Source: an uncultured Flavobacteriaceae bacterium (GTDB lineage: Bacteria > Bacteroidota > Bacteroidia > Flavobacteriales > Flavobacteriaceae). From it: 64,000 nt of DNA. Position 1 is the first letter of the stretch. Every line of letters begins with the position of its first letter. The stretch is from assembly GCA_947487895.1 (NCBI GenBank), contig CANKYF010000004.1, positions 62,001 through 126,000 of the forward strand. Reading direction: 5' to 3'. Of this stretch, positions 24,238 through 32,348 are shown piece by piece. Both the position numbers and the translations under genes were made by a program. The notes under the pieces are model-generated. The model saw only the letters and a program-made list of their open reading frames with translations. It had not been told where the DNA came from and searched no databases.

Positions 24238-25314
24238 ATGAAAATTTTTAAAAACCTATTTTTAGCTTGCTTAGCTATAACTTTATGCTTTTATTCTTGT
24301 AGTTCAGATGATTCTGGTAATGATGGAGGGAACAACGAATTGGCAGATCAACAAAATGCTACTGAAGAACAAGCAATATCCATTGCAAATATTGAAAGTG
24401 GGATTATAATAGAAGGCGCTACAAAAAATGATGGTACACCACCAGCTCCTAATGGAGATCTTAATTTTAGTGTAGATAATACTACAGTAAGTGGTGCACA
24501 AAATATTGGTCTTAACTTAAAGTTCTCTTCAACAGAATCAGATATAGCTGGTGCTTACTTATTGTTTAACTCTAATGGTGAAACCGCCAATCAATATTAT
24601 GATATTCCATCTGCTAGTTTAAATAAAAGCAGTAGCATTAAATCATCTAAAAAAAGAAGTGTCTTTAAATCAAATAAATCACTTACAGATGATGAATATG
24701 AAATCGACATTGATTTTGACGATACTTTTCCTGCTGGAAAATTTTGTGCAGAACTTTGCATTTATGACTCTGAACAAAATGTTAGTCAAATTATAACCGT
24801 ATGTATTGAAGTAGAAGCTTGGGGAGGTAATGCGTCAATTGTTGGCGATTGGATTTTAGAAAGTGATAATACTACTGATATTGAAGAAATTGGTTGTAAT
24901 AACGAACAATCTGTTTCAGTTGATTATAATGATGAAATAATAAAAGATGATGTACTATTCAAAGTAGCAGCCAATGGAGATTATACACTAGATATATACA
25001 GTGAATATAAAAATCTAGATTATAGTGCTACTGTAGAGACTTGTGCTGCTGTTTATGAAGATGAAGTAGAAAAAGAAGAAAGCTTATCAACGGGAAAATG
25101 GGCCTATAATGAAACTAATAAATCACTTACTCTTGTTGAGTTTAAATATGAAGATTTTATAAATCCTGAATATAGTGAAGATATTCCTGAAGGAGAATTA
25201 TTATTTGATAGCGAAACCGAAAATGTAACAGTAGAAGTTGTCAATAATAAATTAGTATTAACTTTTTCTTACCAAGATGAAGAAAACGAGGTAATCAGTT
25301 TTAAAAGAAAGTAA
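24238..25314 (+). CDS. Lipoprotein with a C-terminal lipocalin-like domain
   Basis: A 358-residue lipoprotein. The signal peptide ends in a lipobox (CFYSC, about Cys21) followed by the Asp/Gly-rich SSDDSGNDGGNN typical of surface-exposed Bacteroidota lipoproteins. Residues about 75-190 look beta-rich (NIGLNLKFSSTESDIAGAYL). Residues about 200-355 (VGDWILESDN, TGKWAYNETNKSLTL) resemble lipocalin-like domains, which begin with a GxW motif. The family is not named with certainty. A strong terminator follows at 25372-25402. Confidence 0.7.
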   Translation: MKIFKNLFLACLAITLCFYSCSSDDSGNDGGNNELADQQNATEEQAISIANIESGIIIEGATKNDGTPPAPNGDLNFSVDNTTVSGAQNIGLNLKFSSTESDIAGAYLLFNSNGETANQYYDIPSASLNKSSSIKSSKKRSVFKSNKSLTDDEYEIDIDFDDTFPAGKFCAELCIYDSEQNVSQIITVCIEVEAWGGNASIVGDWILESDNTTDIEEIGCNNEQSVSVDYNDEIIKDDVLFKVAANGDYTLDIYSEYKNLDYSATVETCAAVYEDEVEKEESLSTGKWAYNETNKSLTLVEFKYEDFINPEYSEDIPEGELLFDSETENVTVEVVNNKLVLTFSYQDEENEVISFKRK

Positions 25315-25371
25315 AAAAATTTTATACAATTTACTTTACTTAAAATTATTTAATAAAATAGCTAATTATGG

Positions 25372-25402
25372 AAAAACCCTAGAAATTCTAGGGTTTTTTT
25401 TT
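25372..25402 (+). terminator. Terminator of the lipocalin-like lipoprotein gene
   Basis: A perfect 13-bp stem (AAAAACCCTAGAA with TTCTAGGGTTTTT) around a single base, followed by more T; in practice the central AAATT forms the loop. Confidence 0.85.
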
Positions 25403-25555
25403 GTGCTATAAATAGTGACTCTTTTAATTTTGTTGTTTCTAATTAAAGTAATAAGCTAGGTAAAAACTATTTATAACTGTTATATAAATATAAAGTATAT
25501 TTCACGCAACCATTTTATGATTTGTGTATCTTATTAACAGCTATCAAACTTAAAC

Positions 25556-25779
25556 ATGAAAACACTTTTAATTATCTCTGTTCTATTAGCCATTAATTTA
25601 ATTTTGTTGGTTTTTAGTGTAAACAAAAAAACAGACCCTTGATTTTAGTTTAATGTACTGTTTCTTATTAACGGCTATTGTGCCAATAAACTCCTCTGTA
25701 TCTAATTAATTTATTTACAGTATATACCACTAGCGCTATAATTTGCGCCTTAATTCTTTTATTATACTTAGCAAAATAA
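25556..25779 (+). pseudogene. Probable decayed small membrane-protein gene
   Basis: An ATG at 25556 opens MKTLLIISVLLAINLILLVF, then stops at TGA 25640-25642 after 28 codons. In the next frame the sequence continues with hydrophobic, protein-like text (MYCFLLTAIVPINSS), then TAA, then YTTSAIICALILLLYLAK to 25779. This looks like a two- or three-helix membrane protein broken by a frameshift and a stop. It could also be a genuine 28-residue membrane peptide. No family recognised. Confidence 0.35.
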
Positions 25780-25819
25780 AAACTATCTTTGGGTAACTAA
25801 TCTCTCAACACACCTAAAG

Positions 25820-26842
25820 ATGAAAGTTTTAAAGTATATTTTGTTCCTTCTATTAATTGCCATTATTGGTTCTGCAATTTATGTAGCTGTACAGCCAAAT
25901 GAATATGAGTTTTCTAGAAGTAGAGATATAAAAGCACCTACTTCTTTAGTTTTTAACCAAGTAAATGATTTCAAAAACTGGCCAAGTTTTTCTCCTTGGA
26001 TTGAACAAGAACCTAATGCTGAATTAACGTATGGTGATAAAACTGCTGGTGTAGATGGTAATTACGGTTGGAATGGTGAAATTTTAGGAGAAGGCAATAT
26101 GAAAACCTTAGCCTCTGAAGCTAACAAATCTATTACTCAAAAAATTCAATTTATAAAACCTTTTGAATCTGAAGCTGATATTAATTGGACTTTTGAAAAT
26201 GAAGGTGAGGTTACAAAAGCGACTTGGGGAATGAAAGGTAAATTAGATTTCATGACCAAATTTATCCTCACATTTACAGGATCTATTGAAGATGAAACTG
26301 GACCAGATTTTGAACGCGGTTTATTCAAACTAGATAGTATTGTCACTGACAGTATGAAAAAATTTTCTGTAAATATAGATGGCGAAACTGAATACGGTGG
26401 TGGGTTTTATATGTACAAAACTACATCTGTTACTGGAACAAACATTAGTCAAATAATGGCAAAGCAATATGGTGAAATTATGGGTTATATGGCAAAAAAT
26501 AGTATTGTAGCCAATGGGATGCCATTTACAATTTATAATGAGATGAACCCCGAAACAGGCAATATTATAATGAGTAATGCCATTCCCGTTATGAACAAAA
26601 TTAGAGTTGAAAGAGATAGTGAAGTACTTTGTGGTTTTATACCAAAAACTAAAGTATTAAAAACTACTTTAAAAGGTAATTATACCAATCTACCAAAAGC
26701 TTGGGAAGCAGCGTTTAAACACATAGCCGAAAACGGACTGGAACAATCTTCTCTTAAGCCTTTTGAAATTTATACTAATGACCCTGAGGACTTTCCTAAT
26801 CCTGCAGATTGGGTTACTGAAATTTATATTCCTTTAAAGTAG
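25820..26842 (+). CDS. SRPBCC domain plus GyrI-like effector-binding protein
   Basis: A 340-residue protein. After a membrane helix (ILFLLLIAIIGSAIYVAV, about 5-22), an SRPBCC (START-like) domain spans about 30-165, with VFNQVNDFKNWPSFSPW and DINWTFENEGEVTKATWGM. A GyrI-like/AraC effector-binding domain covers about 185-338 (GFIPKTKVLKTTLKGNYTNL, AFKHIAENGLE, EIYTNDP). Both folds bind small hydrophobic ligands. The combination is common in Bacteroidota but I know of no proven function. It is membrane-anchored, so probably not a transcription factor. Confidence 0.85.
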   Translation: MKVLKYILFLLLIAIIGSAIYVAVQPNEYEFSRSRDIKAPTSLVFNQVNDFKNWPSFSPWIEQEPNAELTYGDKTAGVDGNYGWNGEILGEGNMKTLASEANKSITQKIQFIKPFESEADINWTFENEGEVTKATWGMKGKLDFMTKFILTFTGSIEDETGPDFERGLFKLDSIVTDSMKKFSVNIDGETEYGGGFYMYKTTSVTGTNISQIMAKQYGEIMGYMAKNSIVANGMPFTIYNEMNPETGNIIMSNAIPVMNKIRVERDSEVLCGFIPKTKVLKTTLKGNYTNLPKAWEAAFKHIAENGLEQSSLKPFEIYTNDPEDFPNPADWVTEIYIPLK

Positions 26843-26895
26843 TTAAATAATCTCTGTCACCCTGAACTCGTTTCAGCATCTCATAAAAAATATAA

Positions 26896-27261
26896 ATGAA
26901 ACAACTTTTATTGGTTTTTATTGGTGGAGGTTTTGGTAGTGTTTTGCGTTACTTAATTGGCAAATATTTAAACAGTACTCAAACTGGTATTCCTTATGGA
27001 ACTTTTATTGCTAATATTTTAGGTAGTTTACTGATAGGCATCATATTAGGTTTAGCTGCTAAAAATAATACATTAAGCCAAAACCAAACGTTATTACTAG
27101 CTACTGGTTTCTGTGGAGGTTTTACCACCTTCTCTACGTTTGCGTATGAAAATCATGTGTTTTTAAAAGCTGGTGATTTTACAACTTTTGCCATTTATAC
27201 AATAGCTAGTTTTGTAATTGGTTTTTTAGCAGTGTTTTTGGGAATGTTTTTGGTGAAGTAA
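26896..27261 (+). CDS. crcB: Fluoride channel CrcB/Fluc
   Basis: A 121-residue four-helix membrane protein. GGGFGSVLRYLIGKYL opens it, and GFCGGFTTFSTFAYE contains the conserved sodium- and fluoride-binding region. Fluc channels are dual-topology dimers exporting fluoride. The length is typical for a single-gene homodimeric form. A fragment of an interspersed repeat (GTCACCCTGAACTCGTTTCAG, shortened to GTCACCCTGAACTCG) lies just upstream at about 26857-26882. No fluoride riboswitch is apparent. Confidence 0.94.
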   Translation: MKQLLLVFIGGGFGSVLRYLIGKYLNSTQTGIPYGTFIANILGSLLIGIILGLAAKNNTLSQNQTLLLATGFCGGFTTFSTFAYENHVFLKAGDFTTFAIYTIASFVIGFLAVFLGMFLVK

Positions 27262-27357
27262 ATTCTTGACTTTATAAGATTTTTCATCTACTTTCGTTTT
27301 AATAATTGATAAAGTTCATTGAAACGGAATTTTATCTATGCATTACCCGCAATTAAA

Positions 27358-27789
27358 ATGAGAACGAAAAAAGCAAAAAGATATGACGAGCATATTGATA
27401 GAGAGATTGAAAAATCTGTAGCTCGTTTCTCTGAGCGCCTAATGTCAAACTCAAAATGGGTTCGTTTGATAGATAAACTTGTGGATGGCTCAGATAAAAT
27501 CGAAAAAATCGAATTCAAGAAAGTCCAAAGTAAAGGGGTAGGTGAATTATATCTCACAGAGGACACCACTTATGGATTTGATTATTGGCAAAACGGCTTC
27601 GAAGGGCACAATTCACTTGGAGGTTGGTTGATTTTCAAAGAAATAGAATTCCTACTTTTTCCAAAGACAGTTAAAGCAGAACCCTTAAAGGAACAAAATC
27701 TATCAATGATTTCTAAATTAATAGAAAGTGTGGGGTTATTTGATCTTGAAATAACAGATGACTATACCAAACTGATATGTTATAAATAA
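27358..27789 (+). CDS. DUF6678-like protein of unknown function
   Basis: A 143-residue soluble protein. I chose the ATG at 27358 (MRTKKAKRYDEHID); an upstream TTG would give a longer form without support. LMSNSKWVRLIDKLVDG and WLIFKEIEFLLFPKTVKAEP resemble the DUF6678 family as I remember it (NxxKW near the start, a KEIEWL-like core). The function is unknown. It is followed after only 7 bases by the EF-Tu-like gene, so the two probably form one unit. That unit ends at a long palindromic element. Confidence 0.5.
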   Translation: MRTKKAKRYDEHIDREIEKSVARFSERLMSNSKWVRLIDKLVDGSDKIEKIEFKKVQSKGVGELYLTEDTTYGFDYWQNGFEGHNSLGGWLIFKEIEFLLFPKTVKAEPLKEQNLSMISKLIESVGLFDLEITDDYTKLICYK

Positions 27790-27796
27790 AATTGGG

Positions 27797-28189
27797 GTGC
27801 ACGAATCATACGAAAACAGACTAGGCCATAAGGCAGATTTTCGAGTCAGGTATAAATTCAGAAGTCCTGAAAATGGAGGGAGGATATCTGGTGAGCCATT
27901 TCAAGGAATACGTTCAGACTTCTCAATTGAAGGTGAGGGAGATAAAATGTATATGATATGGCCTGAATTTGAAGATGAATCTGGCAATGTTCTTCTTGAT
28001 AACGATATGCAAGTACCAAATTCTGGAACGGCTCGAATGTGGATTATTAATAATGAAATGAGACCATATCATTACAACAAAATAAAAATTGGAATGAAGG
28101 GCTATTTCAGAGAAGGTGCTACACATTCAGCAGATTGTGTGGTGATAGAAATTTTAGATTTGAAGATGAACCCGATTAAGAATAAATAA
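27797..28189 (+). CDS. Stand-alone EF-Tu domain-3-like beta-barrel protein
   Basis: A 130-residue protein. KADFRVRYKFRSPENGGRIS, PFQGIRSDFSIEG and KIGMKGYFREGATHSADCVV follow the pattern of the C-terminal barrel of elongation factor Tu and the small orphan proteins that resemble it (gRtxP, GYRPqF, FREG motifs). There is no GTPase domain. The start is GTG at 27797, since no ATG precedes the conserved part. It lies 7 bases after the DUF6678-like gene. Proteins like this are often found as accessory singletons; the function is unknown. Confidence 0.5.
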   Translation: MHESYENRLGHKADFRVRYKFRSPENGGRISGEPFQGIRSDFSIEGEGDKMYMIWPEFEDESGNVLLDNDMQVPNSGTARMWIINNEMRPYHYNKIKIGMKGYFREGATHSADCVVIEILDLKMNPIKNK

Positions 28190-28192
28190 TAA

Positions 28193-28287
28193 GTGGGTAA
28201 CACTGTATATAGCAAATAGGACGTTCGGTGGTTTAAAAAAGTTTAGTGCTATTTACCAACACCGCCTAATACTAAACGTTACCCAAC
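28193..28287. repeat. Cassette-boundary palindrome 1
   Basis: A 95-base element begins GTGGGTAACACTGTATATAG and ends GTTACCCAAC, so its tips are inverted repeats. The left part repeats at 28910 onward. It lies between the EF-Tu-like gene and the beta-barrel gene. Confidence 0.6.
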
Positions 28288-28307
28288 ATTTGAAAAACAA
28301 CTTACAC

Positions 28308-28901
28308 ATGAGAAAAACCTTTTTAATTTTTGTTACTTTATTACTTATTAATAACGTTTCGGCTCAAACGGAAGCCAAAATTGGATTAAAAATTGGAGTT
28401 CATTATTCTGGATTTACAGACGGAGGAGAAATAGTTTTAGCCGATAGTTTTGATTTTCACGCTGGATTAATTTCGGAAATACTTCTTTCTGACAAATTTG
28501 CTCTTCAACCTGAATTATTGTTTAGCCAAAAAAAAGGACAAGATGGAACTAAAATTGGAGACCAAAGGAAATTTTATTTTGTTTCAGAACGGAATTACAT
28601 AGACTTGCCTTTTAATTTAAAATATCTTTTCTCAGATAAATTTCATGTCGAAATTGGACCTCAATTTTCGTTTCTTCTTTCAGACAAAAACACTATTACA
28701 CCAAGTTCATCTGACTCATATCCAGATTCAGAATTAATAATAAACGGATTCGATTTTTCTGCTAATCTAGGTATCAACTTTAATCCAACGGAAAAGATAA
28801 TTCTTCAATTAAGATTAAATCATGGGTTTTCAAAAGTAGTAGAAACTTTTGATTCAAAAAACTCTATGATTTCATTAAGTTTAGGATATTTTATATTTTA
28901 A
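28308..28901 (+). CDS. PorT-like outer-membrane beta-barrel protein
   Basis: A 197-residue protein with a signal peptide (RKTFLIFVTLLLINNVSAQ) and an eight-stranded-barrel style sequence: AKIGLKIGVHYSGF, HAGLISEILLSDKFALQPEL, YIDLPFNLKYLFSDKFHVEI, GINFNPTEKIILQLRLNHGF and a terminal aromatic residue (LGYFIF). I chose the ATG at 28308. It is an outer-membrane protein of unknown role. It is bracketed by inverted copies of GTTACCCAAC at 28278-28287 and 28910-28919, so it looks like a self-contained cassette. Confidence 0.82.
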   Translation: MRKTFLIFVTLLLINNVSAQTEAKIGLKIGVHYSGFTDGGEIVLADSFDFHAGLISEILLSDKFALQPELLFSQKKGQDGTKIGDQRKFYFVSERNYIDLPFNLKYLFSDKFHVEIGPQFSFLLSDKNTITPSSSDSYPDSELIINGFDFSANLGINFNPTEKIILQLRLNHGFSKVVETFDSKNSMISLSLGYFIF

Positions 28902-28909
28902 ACAAAAAC

Positions 28910-29034
28910 GTTGGGTAACATTGTATATAAAAAATTGCTATTTGTGCTTAACCAATGTGAGTTACTTTGTTTGCTAGCTTCTGATTTTCCTTCGGAAAAT
29001 CTTCGCACACAAACACGCAACATTTTATATACGA
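28910..29034. repeat. Cassette-boundary palindrome 2
   Basis: The element opens with GTTGGGTAAC and TTGTATATAAAAAATTGC. The latter has an inverted partner, GCAACATTTTATATACGA, at about 29017-29034. At its centre is a perfect hairpin, GATTTTCC, TTC, GGAAAATC (28983-29001). The left end matches palindrome 1. Confidence 0.65.
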
Positions 29035-29057
29035 AACCTTTAAACGAACAATATAAA

Positions 29058-29663
29058 TCAATGCTTATCAAAAGCTTTCACCCCTGCTTCTACCCTAACT
29101 CTTAAATAATTCTGTCTGGGTACAACAGGACAAGAATACTTATCATTATAAGCACAATAAGGGTTGTATGCTTCATTAAAATTAATAGTCATAATATTTC
29201 TCTCAGGTATTCTAGCATCAATATAACGCCCTCCTCCATAGGTTTCAATACCATTAGTTTCATCTAAAAAAGGTAAGAATAGATAATCTTCATAGCCTTC
29301 GTCATTAATTAATTCCAGGTTTTGGTATATATCTAGCTTTAATTCTTTTCCTTTTAAAGTAAAAGATAATTCACCATACTTTACATATTCTGGTAGCCTA
29401 CTGGTAGTTGTTTTCATTTTAAAAGAAGCTTCGTTTGGTGTTCTTTTAAAATTTGCGGTTACTACATAAGAAGAATCAACCTTAAAAAAATCTAGTCCCG
29501 TAAAATGTTTTCGATCTTTATCTTTTAAAGGTGATTCTGTAACATCTTTAAATTTAGAATTTTGAGTTCTTTGGTATTCAGTTTCACCTTTAATTGGCTG
29601 TTTCCCTTGTCCGCAAGCAACAAAAATTATAAGTCCAAAACATACAGCTAAAATATGTCTCAT
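29058..29663 (-). CDS. DUF1684 lipoprotein
   Basis: A 201-residue lipoprotein (MRHILAVCFGLIIFVAC, lipobox Cys17) with a DUF1684 domain. The signature words are GGGRYIDARIPERN and NFNEAYNPYCAYNDKYSCPVVPRQN (FNEAYNPYCAY and SCPVVP). The conserved His/Cys-rich segment suggests ligand or metal binding, but the function is not established. It overlaps the upstream gene at one base and is probably co-transcribed with it. Confidence 0.9.
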   Translation of the reverse strand: MRHILAVCFGLIIFVACGQGKQPIKGETEYQRTQNSKFKDVTESPLKDKDRKHFTGLDFFKVDSSYVVTANFKRTPNEASFKMKTTTSRLPEYVKYGELSFTLKGKELKLDIYQNLELINDEGYEDYLFLPFLDETNGIETYGGGRYIDARIPERNIMTINFNEAYNPYCAYNDKYSCPVVPRQNYLRVRVEAGVKAFDKH

Positions 29664-30190
29664 TAGTTATTAGGATTAAATGATGGTGATAAATTAGTAT
29701 TATAATTCTGCATTAAATCTGATGAAAATGTATTAAAAGTAGTTTCATCTGCTAAAGACTTTATTTTTTCAGGATCAAAATTACCTTGCAGATAATATGC
29801 ATATGTTTCGGTTTCAGTACTATTAAAAACGATGGCATCTGTTACTACTATCCCTAATTCTTTTACAGAGATAATTCTAGTTTGTTCAATGTCATTTTTT
29901 CTAAAAACATCTAAATAACCGCTATTGGTCACCGCATTCATTTCATTAATTAAACTCTGTCTTTTTAAAGCATCTACGTTAGAAAATTTAATGTATTTAA
30001 AATCTGAAATATTACCAATAGCATGCTTAACACCTGGAGAAATATTACCTAAAACAGCCTTCATAAAATTAGGTACTTGAAAAGAGGTTGTACCTAAATC
30101 TGCCTTATGATTATTGTAAAAACTTTGAAAACTACTTCCGCAAGACATCAGTAACAAACTGAGTACTATTAATAAAAATAATCGCTTCAT
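29663..30190 (-). CDS. DUF4252-like lipoprotein
   Basis: A 175-residue lipoprotein: MKRLFLLIVLSLLLMSC with lipobox Cys17, then a region with VPNFMKAVLGNI, ISDFKYIKFSNVDALKRQSL and ELGIVVTDAIVFNSTE that follows the layout of DUF4252 proteins common in Bacteroidota. The function is unknown. Its stop overlaps the start of the DUF1684 gene. Its promoter region is the 387-base gap shared with the MFS transporter. Confidence 0.7.
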   Translation of the reverse strand: MKRLFLLIVLSLLLMSCGSSFQSFYNNHKADLGTTSFQVPNFMKAVLGNISPGVKHAIGNISDFKYIKFSNVDALKRQSLINEMNAVTNSGYLDVFRKNDIEQTRIISVKELGIVVTDAIVFNSTETETYAYYLQGNFDPEKIKSLADETTFNTFSSDLMQNYNTNLSPSFNPNN

Positions 30191-30577
30191 ATTAAAAAAT
30201 TATAATATCAAAAGTACAACTTAAGAATATTTTATTTAGTTTTGAAGCATCAAATAATTAGAACATGAGACATTACGTCGCAATTTGTAGAAAGCAATGG
30301 ATGATTTCCTTAACCAAAAAGGAGATAGGTCGGGCTTGTTATATATTGTGATGATATTAATATAAAATATTGCAATGTTAAAAAGTCCGACTTCACAGTC
30401 GGACTTTTTATTTTTAGTTGAGACTCAACTGTTTAATTAAATCAATTTATGTATGACTTAGAATTTTAGAAAAACATAAAACCAAAACAAATAAAACCAT
30501 CCTATAACTGCAGAAAAAGGTTGTTTTTAAAAATCAAGGTGGCATGTGATTACTGAAAATCAGTAAAAAAAGAAAAA
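30191..30577. other. Divergent intergenic region with an unassigned terminator
   Basis: This 387-base gap separates the divergent DUF4252 and MFS genes. It contains a strong hairpin terminator at 30380-30409 with no gene before it on the plus strand. A 28-codon frame begins at ATG 30264 (MRHYVAICRKQW...). It has no feature of a leader peptide and no family resemblance. A short untranslated RNA or a decayed gene could end at this hairpin. Confidence 0.4.
30380..30409 (+). terminator. Orphan intrinsic terminator
   Basis: A perfect 12-bp stem (AAAAAGTCCGAC with GTCGGACTTTTT) and a 6-base loop, then ATTTTTAG on the plus strand. No annotated gene precedes it on that strand, so a short transcript probably ends here. 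Confidence 0.8.
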
Positions 30578-31825
30578 ATGAAAACACTAATTAACAATTA
30601 CGTAAACACTTTTAAAGGACTTTCTAGAGAAGTATGGTGGTTAGCGCTTATTACTTTAATTAATAGAGCTGGCACCATGGTCATTCCGTTTTTATCCTTA
30701 TACCTCACCAAGAGTTTAAATTTCTCGATTAGCGATGTCGCATGGATAATGAGTGCGTTTGGGTTAGGTTCAGTAATAGGCTCATGGCTTGGTGGTAAAT
30801 TAACCGACCAAATTGGCTATTACAAGGTAATGACGTATAGTTTACTAAGCACAGGTGTTTTGTTTATTGTACTGCAATTTTTAAACACTTTTGTATTCTT
30901 TTGTATTGGAATATTTCTAGTAATGTTAGTTGCAGATATGTTTAGACCTGCAATGTTTGTGGCATTAAGCGCTTATAGTAAGCCTAAAAATAAAACACGT
31001 TCTGTGACCCTAATTCGTTTGGCAATTAACCTTGGGTTTTCGGCTGGACCTGCTATTGGCGGAATCATTATAACTACACTAGGATATGGTGGTTTATTTT
31101 GGGTAGATGGCGTTACTTGTATTGCAGCTACTTTAGTATTAATTAATGTATTAAACCCAAAAACAACCAAACAATTGGATGATATTAAGGTTGAAAATCC
31201 AAAATCGGCATACGGAGATAAAGCTTTTTTAATTTTTTTAACTGCTATGTTATTTTTTGGAATTGTATTTCTTCAATACTTTTCAACTATGCCTATTTAC
31301 TATAAAGATGCCCATTTTTTAACTGAATTTGAAATAGGTATTCTTTTAGGAATGAACGGTTTTCTAATTTTTGTATTTGAAATGCCATTAATAAAATGGT
31401 TAGAAAATACAAAGTTTACTAAAACAAGTTTAATGTTATTTGGTGCTGTTTTAACTGGGTTAAGTTTTTTGATACTTAACCTAACAAATTGGATTGGTGT
31501 AATTGTTATTGGTATGCTATTAATGACTTTTGGAGAAATGATAGCGTTTCCGTTTTCAAATGCATTTGCAATGGATAGAGCCAAAAAAGGAAACCAAGGA
31601 GAATATATGGCATTATATTCTATATCGTTTTCAATAGCTCATATTTTTGGACATAATATGGGGTTACAGCTTATAGATAATGTAGGTTTTGATACTACAT
31701 GGTTTATAGTCACTGGGCTTGCAGCACTTTGTGTTTTCTTATTGTTTACACTAAAGCAATATTTAAAATATAAGAAAAACAAGCAACTTGTTTTATTAGA
31801 GGAAGAAGATATATTATGGATTTAA
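30578..31825 (+). CDS. Major facilitator superfamily transporter
   Basis: A 415-residue protein with about 12 membrane helices. The MFS signature between helices 2 and 3 is GSVIGSWLGGKLTDQIGYYKV, seen as GSWLGGKLTDQIG. The central loop (PKTTKQLDDIKVENPKSAYGDK) separates the two halves. It resembles drug/proton antiporters, but the substrate cannot be inferred. It overlaps the downstream VOC-family gene by 10 bases. Confidence 0.92.
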   Translation: MKTLINNYVNTFKGLSREVWWLALITLINRAGTMVIPFLSLYLTKSLNFSISDVAWIMSAFGLGSVIGSWLGGKLTDQIGYYKVMTYSLLSTGVLFIVLQFLNTFVFFCIGIFLVMLVADMFRPAMFVALSAYSKPKNKTRSVTLIRLAINLGFSAGPAIGGIIITTLGYGGLFWVDGVTCIAATLVLINVLNPKTTKQLDDIKVENPKSAYGDKAFLIFLTAMLFFGIVFLQYFSTMPIYYKDAHFLTEFEIGILLGMNGFLIFVFEMPLIKWLENTKFTKTSLMLFGAVLTGLSFLILNLTNWIGVIVIGMLLMTFGEMIAFPFSNAFAMDRAKKGNQGEYMALYSISFSIAHIFGHNMGLQLIDNVGFDTTWFIVTGLAALCVFLLFTLKQYLKYKKNKQLVLLEEEDILWI

Positions 31826-32193
31826 ATCAAATAACTATACCATCTTTAGATGTTATAAAAGCAACAGAATTTTATAAAACCTTGGGTTTGCATCTTATTG
31901 TAGATGCAAAACCAAATTATGTAAGATTTGAATGCCCTGACGGAAATAGTACATTTTCAATCCATAAAGTTGATGAATTACCAAAAAGTGAAGGCATCTC
32001 CATTTATTTTGAAGATGATAATTTGGATGAGCTCGTTGAAGGTTTACAAAAAAAAGGACTTGAATTTAGTCAATTACCTGAAGATAAACCATGGCTATGG
32101 CGAGAAGCTCATTTATATGATTTAGATGGAAATAAGATTATTTTGTTCCATGGAGGAAAGAATAGAAAAAATCCGCCTTGGCGTATTAATTAA
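31816..32193 (+). CDS. Glyoxalase / VOC superfamily protein
   Basis: A 125-residue single VOC domain: LNQITIPSLDVIKATEFYKTLG opens the first beta-alpha-beta module, and WREAHLYDLDGNKIILFHGG closes the second. His and Glu positions compatible with a metal site are present (HLYDLDGN). It may be a lyase, dioxygenase or resistance protein. Overlap with the MFS gene suggests co-translation and perhaps a joint detoxification role. Confidence 0.87.
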   Translation: MDLNQITIPSLDVIKATEFYKTLGLHLIVDAKPNYVRFECPDGNSTFSIHKVDELPKSEGISIYFEDDNLDELVEGLQKKGLEFSQLPEDKPWLWREAHLYDLDGNKIILFHGGKNRKNPPWRIN

Positions 32194-32271
32194 ATATTTT
32201 GGTCAGTTTAATGAGTCGTAAATCTGAAAATTTGTTGCGTAAAAAAAATAAGAAATAGTATCTAGTTATAA

Positions 32272-32316
32272 CTTCTCGATACGATTTTGATATAATCAAA
32301 ATCACTCGAAGTGACG
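32272..32316. repeat. Interspersed palindrome CTTCTCGAT...CGAAGTGACG
   Basis: Inner arms GATTTTG and CAAAATC and outer TTCTCGA/TCGAAG-like arms form a hairpin in the 155-base gap before the next gene. The right end, CGAAGTGACG, shares the CGAAGTG word with the repeat in mnmD. Confidence 0.5.
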
Positions 32317-32348
32317 AAATTTTAAATTAGTTAAAAACAAAATTACTT

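Noticed and set aside
28193-29034. Boundary palindromes considered as integron attC sites
   Set aside because: The tips GTGGGTAAC/GTTACCCAAC do not give the RYYYAAC and GTTRRRY boxes in the right order, and no integron integrase is in view. Retained only as a cassette-like observation.
30264-30350. 28-codon frame considered as an amino-acid leader peptide
   Set aside because: It has no run of one regulatory codon, and the downstream gene is an MFS transporter with no attenuator-like alternative pairing seen.
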